Of a stretch of 64,000 nt of DNA, positions 63,005 to 64,000 are shown piece by piece. The translations under genes were made by a program, and so were the position numbers. Positions within the stretch are counted from its first letter, which is position 1. Each line of letters opens with the position of its first letter. The DNA comes from Caulobacter sp. FWC2 (GTDB lineage Bacteria > Pseudomonadota > Alphaproteobacteria > Caulobacterales > Caulobacteraceae): positions 4,650,001 through 4,714,000 of the forward strand of contig NZ_PEBF01000001.1 in NCBI RefSeq assembly GCF_002742625.1, written 5' to 3'. Under the pieces are notes generated by a model. That model was not told where the DNA came from. It worked only from the letters and a program-made list of their open reading frames with translations, and ran no database searches.

Positions 63005-63220
63005 CTACTTCAGCCCATCCTGCGCCAAGGTGTGCGCGACCACGGCGTTGGCGTGCCCATGGCCCATGCCGTGCTGACCCTTCAGAATCGCGACCAGTTC
63101 CATGTGCCGGGCGGGATAACCGTCCCGCACGATCTGCTGCCAATGGGCGATCGGCTGACCGTACGTCTTCTCGATCGACGGAAAATAGGACGCCGGTCCC
63201 TTCACGGGGTCTTGGGTCAT
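63005..63220 (-). CDS. DUF4287 family protein
   Basis: This 71-residue protein starts at ATG 63220, preceded by GGAGGTG. GPASYFPSIEKTYGQPIAHW and HMELVAILKGQHGMGHGHANAVVAHTL are the DUF4287 signature. Function is unknown. It is the first gene of the small operon with the two HTTM-linked genes (18-base gap). Confidence 0.88.
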   Translation of the reverse strand: MTQDPVKGPASYFPSIEKTYGQPIAHWQQIVRDGYPARHMELVAILKGQHGMGHGHANAVVAHTLAQDGLK

Positions 63221-63278
63221 GAGCACCTCCTGATCGCCCCGATATCGCACTGGGCGACGGGGGTCCGCAACGGGCGAG

Positions 63279-63448
63279 GAGCGGACGTTGGCTCAGAAGC
63301 GCCCCCTCCGTCTCGATGCGTATCCGCATCGATCCACCTCCCCCGCAAGCGGGGCAGGAGGATGCGGCTTCCTCCTCACCCGTGAAACGGGGGAGGTGGC
63401 GCGACGCCGATAGGCGACGTGACGGAGGGGGCGCTACAACGTCCGCTC
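63279..63448. repeat. Nested inverted-repeat element
   Basis: Outer arms GAGCGGACGTTG (63279-63290) and CAACGTCCGCTC (63437-63448), and inner arms AGCGCCCCCTCCGTC (63298-63312) and GACGGAGGGGGCGCT (63421-63435), are all perfect. The interior contains further CCTCC/GGAGG palindromes. The whole is a 170-base structured intergenic element in the gap between the DUF4287 gene and the DsbA-like gene. Confidence 0.8.
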
Positions 63449-63488
63449 GGGGTCGGAAGCAGAACTCCGCCCTCACCCACAAACCCGC

Positions 63489-63596
63489 CATCCCGCGCTT
63501 TATGCGCGGGACCTATCTGTCCGCCGCAGGTGCGGAGCGGAAGAAAGCTCGCACGTTGAAATTGAACCATGGGTCCCGCGCATGAAGCGCGGGATG
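63489..63596. repeat. Inverted pair of 25-base REP elements
   Basis: 63489-63513 and 63572-63596 are inverted copies (24 of 25 bases). Each holds the palindrome TCCCGCGC-N5-GCGCGGGA. This is a typical alphaproteobacterial REP sequence arranged as a pair with a 58-base spacer. Nothing else was recognised in 63449-63670. Confidence 0.8.
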
Positions 63597-63670
63597 ACGA
63601 CCAGGGTGGGGCCGCCGCTATAGGCCGATCGCAGATCGCCTGGTTCAGCGGCGCCCCTTCGTCGCGTCGC

Positions 63671-64000
63671 CTAGGCCGCAGGCCGCTTCACCGCGCGGAT
63701 CTTCTCGACCACGTCCTTCAACTGCTCTTCCGACAGGGCGCCGCGGATCAGGTAGCCGTTGATCACCAGGCCCGGCGTGCCTTGCAGCGCCAGGAGGCCG
63801 GCCTCGCGGGCGTTGCGCGCCAGCACGGCGTCGATATCGCGGCCGTGGGTCTTCAGGTCACTTGTCAGCCTGGTCCAGTCGACGCCCGCCTGCTTGGCGA
63901 CGGTGTCGACCATGTCCGTGTCGCTCAGCCGCGTGGGCGAGAGCATGAAGGCCCGATGCACCGCCTCGTACCGGCCCTGATAGGTCGCGGCCAGCGCCAC
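63671..64000 (-). CDS. DsbA-family thiol:disulfide oxidoreductase, C-terminal part
   Basis: The gene continues beyond the window end, and 109 C-terminal residues are seen. ALQGTPGLVINGYLIRGAL is the cis-proline region of periplasmic DsbA/BdbD-like thioredoxin-fold proteins, followed by the final helix EEQLKDVVEKIRAV. The active-site CxxC lies outside the window. The stop is TAG at 63671-63673. Periplasmic disulfide exchange is inferred. Confidence 0.82.
   Translation of the reverse strand: MALAATYQGRYEAVHRAFMLSPTRLSDTDMVDTVAKQAGVDWTRLTSDLKTHGRDIDAVLARNAREAGLLALQGTPGLVINGYLIRGALSEEQLKDVVEKIRAVKRPAA

Noticed and set aside
62859..63491. 210-codon frame over the DUF4287 gene and repeat
   Set aside because: Runs through the inverted-repeat element and over two better-supported genes; composition is shadow-like.

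Overview
The window is high-GC alphaproteobacterial DNA, most probably from a Caulobacter close to C. crescentus/C. segnis. The strongest evidence is the twelve-gene chemotaxis operon mcpA-cheX-cheY-cheA-cheW-cheR-cheB-cheY-cheD-cheU-cheY-cheE. It sits beside an N-acetylglucosamine (GlcNAc) cluster containing two large TonB-dependent receptors, an arrangement known from Caulobacter. Many genes join by TGATG or ATGA overlaps. No rRNA, tRNA, CRISPR array, insertion sequence or prophage was recognised.

Left part (1-12.9 kb). Four + strand genes encode the 3' part of an acyl-activating ligase, a heme-oxygenase-like diiron protein, a short-chain dehydrogenase and a secreted TPR protein. An ethanol/acetaldehyde/acetate module follows: a GAF-Fis regulator, aldehyde dehydrogenase, zinc alcohol dehydrogenase and acetyl-CoA synthetase. 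A palindrome TGTCGCA-N4-TGCGACA lies before the aldehyde dehydrogenase gene. A second copy lies upstream of a soluble chemoreceptor on the opposite strand, next to a hybrid histidine kinase and a tiny HTH gene.

Transport part (13-37.4 kb). This holds an exported M20 amidohydrolase, a FecI/FecR cell-surface signalling pair, a divergent STN-containing TonB receptor and a second, related TonB receptor. The GlcNAc regulon follows. Its left arm (- strand) is TonB receptor, beta-hexosaminidase, a PTS EIIA-HPr-EI fusion and a PTS EIIC-EIIB-EIIB permease. Its right arm (+ strand) is a GntR repressor, NagB-II and NagA. A second large TonB receptor converges on nagA across a bidirectional terminator. 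Together these would cut chitin oligomers, import GlcNAc across both membranes, phosphorylate it, and deliver fructose-6-phosphate.

Chemotaxis part (37.5-49.7 kb). The che operon is on the - strand. It is followed by a small secreted protein resembling the TonB C-terminal domain and by a HemAT-type globin-coupled chemoreceptor. All three chemoreceptors in the window end in WEEF.

Right part (49.9-64 kb). This contains an acyl-CoA dehydrogenase, an APC amino-acid permease, a YeiH-type membrane protein with a DUF6356 partner, and an Lrp-type regulator. A 1.07-kb gene-free stretch with long inverted repeats then leads to a more AT-rich two-gene unit: a SAMHD1/YwfO-type HD phosphohydrolase overlapping a YwgA/Panacea-like protein. 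After a TetR regulator comes a PlcP-Agt pair (membrane-lipid remodelling under phosphate limitation) with a possible Pho box. The end holds small genes (a lipoprotein, DUF1801, an HTTM protein and partner, DUF4287), two repeat elements and the 3' end of a DsbA-like gene.

The most unusual observations are the AT-rich HD/YwgA unit, a CheZ-like D-x3-Q motif in CheU, a FliM-like tail on the third CheY, a receptor whose globin domain has lost the heme histidine, and the diiron-protein cluster at the left edge.
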